Positions 62,847-64,000 of a DNA stretch of 64,000 bases are shown here, in pieces (the first letter of the stretch is position 1; each line of letters begins with the position of its first letter). The stretch comes from an uncultured Saprospirales bacterium (GTDB taxonomy: Bacteria > Bacteroidota > Bacteroidia > Chitinophagales > JADIYW01), in NCBI GenBank assembly GCA_938008535.1, contig CALLKF010000155.1, positions 1 to 64,000 of the forward strand, given 5' to 3'. The notes below the pieces were generated by a model. It was given only the letters and a program-made list of their open reading frames with translations. It did no database searches and was not told where the DNA came from. Both the position numbers and the translations under genes were made by a program.

Positions 62847-64000
62847 TTAGAACAAAATAGGCAAATCGTAGTAACGGTTGAAGATATTAGTGGCAAAACT
62901 AAACATCACAGCATTTGATTTAAATGTGCCAACACCTGAAATATTGGTATTATAACTTCTAAACTGCATTTTGGCTTCTAACACCATATTCAATTTGGGA
63001 TTAACGATGAAACCGAGTTTAATTTCGTTATCTAACACATTATAACCAAGTCCGTTTTTGATTTTCACATCAGAAGTGGTCGTTGCTAAAGACGCAATAT
63101 CAAATACATTGTTTCCATAATTGGTAGTTGCACTGGAATCTGCACCAGCCATGGTGTACGACATTTTGTACGATGCATACCAACGTTTGTATTGATAATT
63201 CAGCATCACCAATACTTCGTGGAAATTGGCGCCCATTGGATGCCCGATAGATTGGTTGTAGTGATAATAACCAGTCGCGCTGTCTTCACCTTGATACGAA
63301 TAAGGACGAACTGCATTGTATTCTGCCTGGAAATTCAAGTTTTTAACACCACCAACATCAAAATATTTTACACCAGCTTGCCAACCCATTCTTCGGTCAG
63401 CCGTGCCTTTTTTGCCATATTTATTGAACATAAATTGTCCGTAAATCACTACATATTTCGGACAAGTAATTTTTGCGTTGATGCCATACACTTGTGTAGT
63501 GTTTGGTCTTATTTTTTTCTGAAAAGCACGCACACCAATAATTGGATTGATGAAATTATAATCGAAAAAGTTGTTGCCTTTTTCGGTAGTTCTGCGCCAG
63601 GTGATGCCTTCAAAAATACCTAATTGTAAAAATTTTGCAGCATCAATACTTAAATAATTAAACGTTGCCAGCTTGCGCGAAAAACCTTGACCAAAATCGT
63701 TGAAGTTGCCAATATTGTTAATCATTTCAGCATAAATAGTTGTGTACTTGATGCGCCAAGCGTTTAATGTTAGCTGCAAATATGGATAGGTGTATGCATT
63801 ATCAGATAATAATAAAGAGCGATAACCATCGCCAATAAAATGCTTGCCGTTTCCAACCTGCAAATTAAATTGTTTCACTGGTGAATAGGAAACATAAGCG
63901 TTGATGCTTGAGAAATCGAGACCAGCTTTGGTGCCACGCACGTTTGCTTCGCCAGGCACGGCGCCGCCATTTTGTATTTTGTAAATATTTACATACAACG
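62847..64000 (-). CDS. RemB/Wzi-like outer-membrane beta-barrel, C-terminal part
   Basis: At least 384 residues; the start lies beyond the right edge. Strand-rich repeats include INAYVSYSPVKQFNLQVGNGKHFIGDGYRSLLLSDN, whose GNGKHFIGDGYRSLLLSD phrase is typical of gliding-motility RemB and the capsule-assembly Wzi-like family. Later parts are VYGQFMFNKYGKKG-type strands and FHEVLVMLNYQYKRWYASYKM. RemB is a surface protein tied to Flavobacterium gliding; Wzi-like proteins help bind capsule. The exact role here is unknown. Confidence 0.8.
   Translation of the reverse strand, partial: LYVNIYKIQNGGAVPGEANVRGTKAGLDFSSINAYVSYSPVKQFNLQVGNGKHFIGDGYRSLLLSDNAYTYPYLQLTLNAWRIKYTTIYAEMINNIGNFNDFGQGFSRKLATFNYLSIDAAKFLQLGIFEGITWRRTTEKGNNFFDYNFINPIIGVRAFQKKIRPNTTQVYGINAKITCPKYVVIYGQFMFNKYGKKGTADRRMGWQAGVKYFDVGGVKNLNFQAEYNAVRPYSYQGEDSATGYYHYNQSIGHPMGANFHEVLVMLNYQYKRWYASYKMSYTMAGADSSATTNYGNNVFDIASLATTTSDVKIKNGLGYNVLDNEIKLGFIVNPKLNMVLEAKMQFRSYNTNISGVGTFKSNAVMFSFATNIFNRYYDLPILF

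Noticed and set aside
1..64000. Phage-defence island, prophage, integron or insertion sequence
   Set aside because: No transposase, integrase, nuclease-helicase pair, phage structural gene or restriction enzyme was recognised anywhere in the window.

Overview
The window is low-GC DNA from a member of the Bacteroidota. The evidence is gene content. Several secreted proteins carry C-terminal type IX secretion (T9SS) sorting-like domains, and there are PorT-like and RemB/Wzi-like outer-membrane barrels, a DUF5606 protein and lamin-tail/PKD surface proteins. Start codons lack obvious Shine-Dalgarno sequences, and many are preceded by the Bacteroidota -7 box TAnnTTTG. The repeat families are also typical of the phylum. 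A Chitinophagales- or Saprospiria-like lineage is a guess; nothing in the window fixes the genus.

Layout. Positions 1-18.5 kb are mostly housekeeping and cell-envelope genes: the 5' part of asd, a lamin-tail surface protein, two tail-to-tail L,D-transpeptidases, a first sugar pair (GT2 plus a dTDP-L-rhamnose 4-epimerase-like protein), an SDR, uvrB with a coupled 49-codon microprotein, a T9SS-type esterase, a DUF5606 protein, an M3 oligopeptidase and two thioredoxin-fold proteins. Positions 18.5-52.5 kb are a large surface-polysaccharide (O-antigen type) locus. It has a Wzm/Wzt ABC exporter whose ATPase carries a long C-terminal extension, about a dozen glycosyltransferases of GT2, GT4, GT8 and GT39 type, FkbM-like and other methyltransferases, two acyltransferases, an AsnB-type amidotransferase and four sugar-nucleotide SDRs. 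It also has a wbpE-wbpD-wbpB cassette for a diacetamido-uronic acid, and a 1157-residue PKD surface protein lies inside the locus. Positions 52.5-64 kb return to general functions: a TrpF-like protein, heme A synthase, an SDR, AnmK, a TauE-like carrier, a TPMT-like methyltransferase, an ABC exporter, a high-GC orphan, a decayed 21-bp repeat array, a lipoprotein and two outer-membrane barrels.

How the genes fit together (inference). The locus can make, assemble and export a polysaccharide containing N-acetylated amino-uronic acid and deoxy or epimerised sugars. T9SS-type cargo is encoded in the same window. In Porphyromonas gingivalis the Wbp pathway makes the linker sugar of A-LPS, to which T9SS cargo is attached. 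The combination of wbpB/D/E, an amidotransferase and Wzm/Wzt seen here is therefore a candidate A-LPS type anchor locus.

The least expected observations are three. First, dispersed repeats begin exactly at the stop codons of neighbouring genes and supply their TAG. Second, an acyltransferase frame encodes the conserved N-terminus but has no conventional start codon. Third, a 21-bp tandem array encodes a decayed heptad (N-K-E-D-N-N-hydrophobic). I see no defence island, CRISPR array, prophage, transposase, tRNA or rRNA, and no clearly undescribed system.
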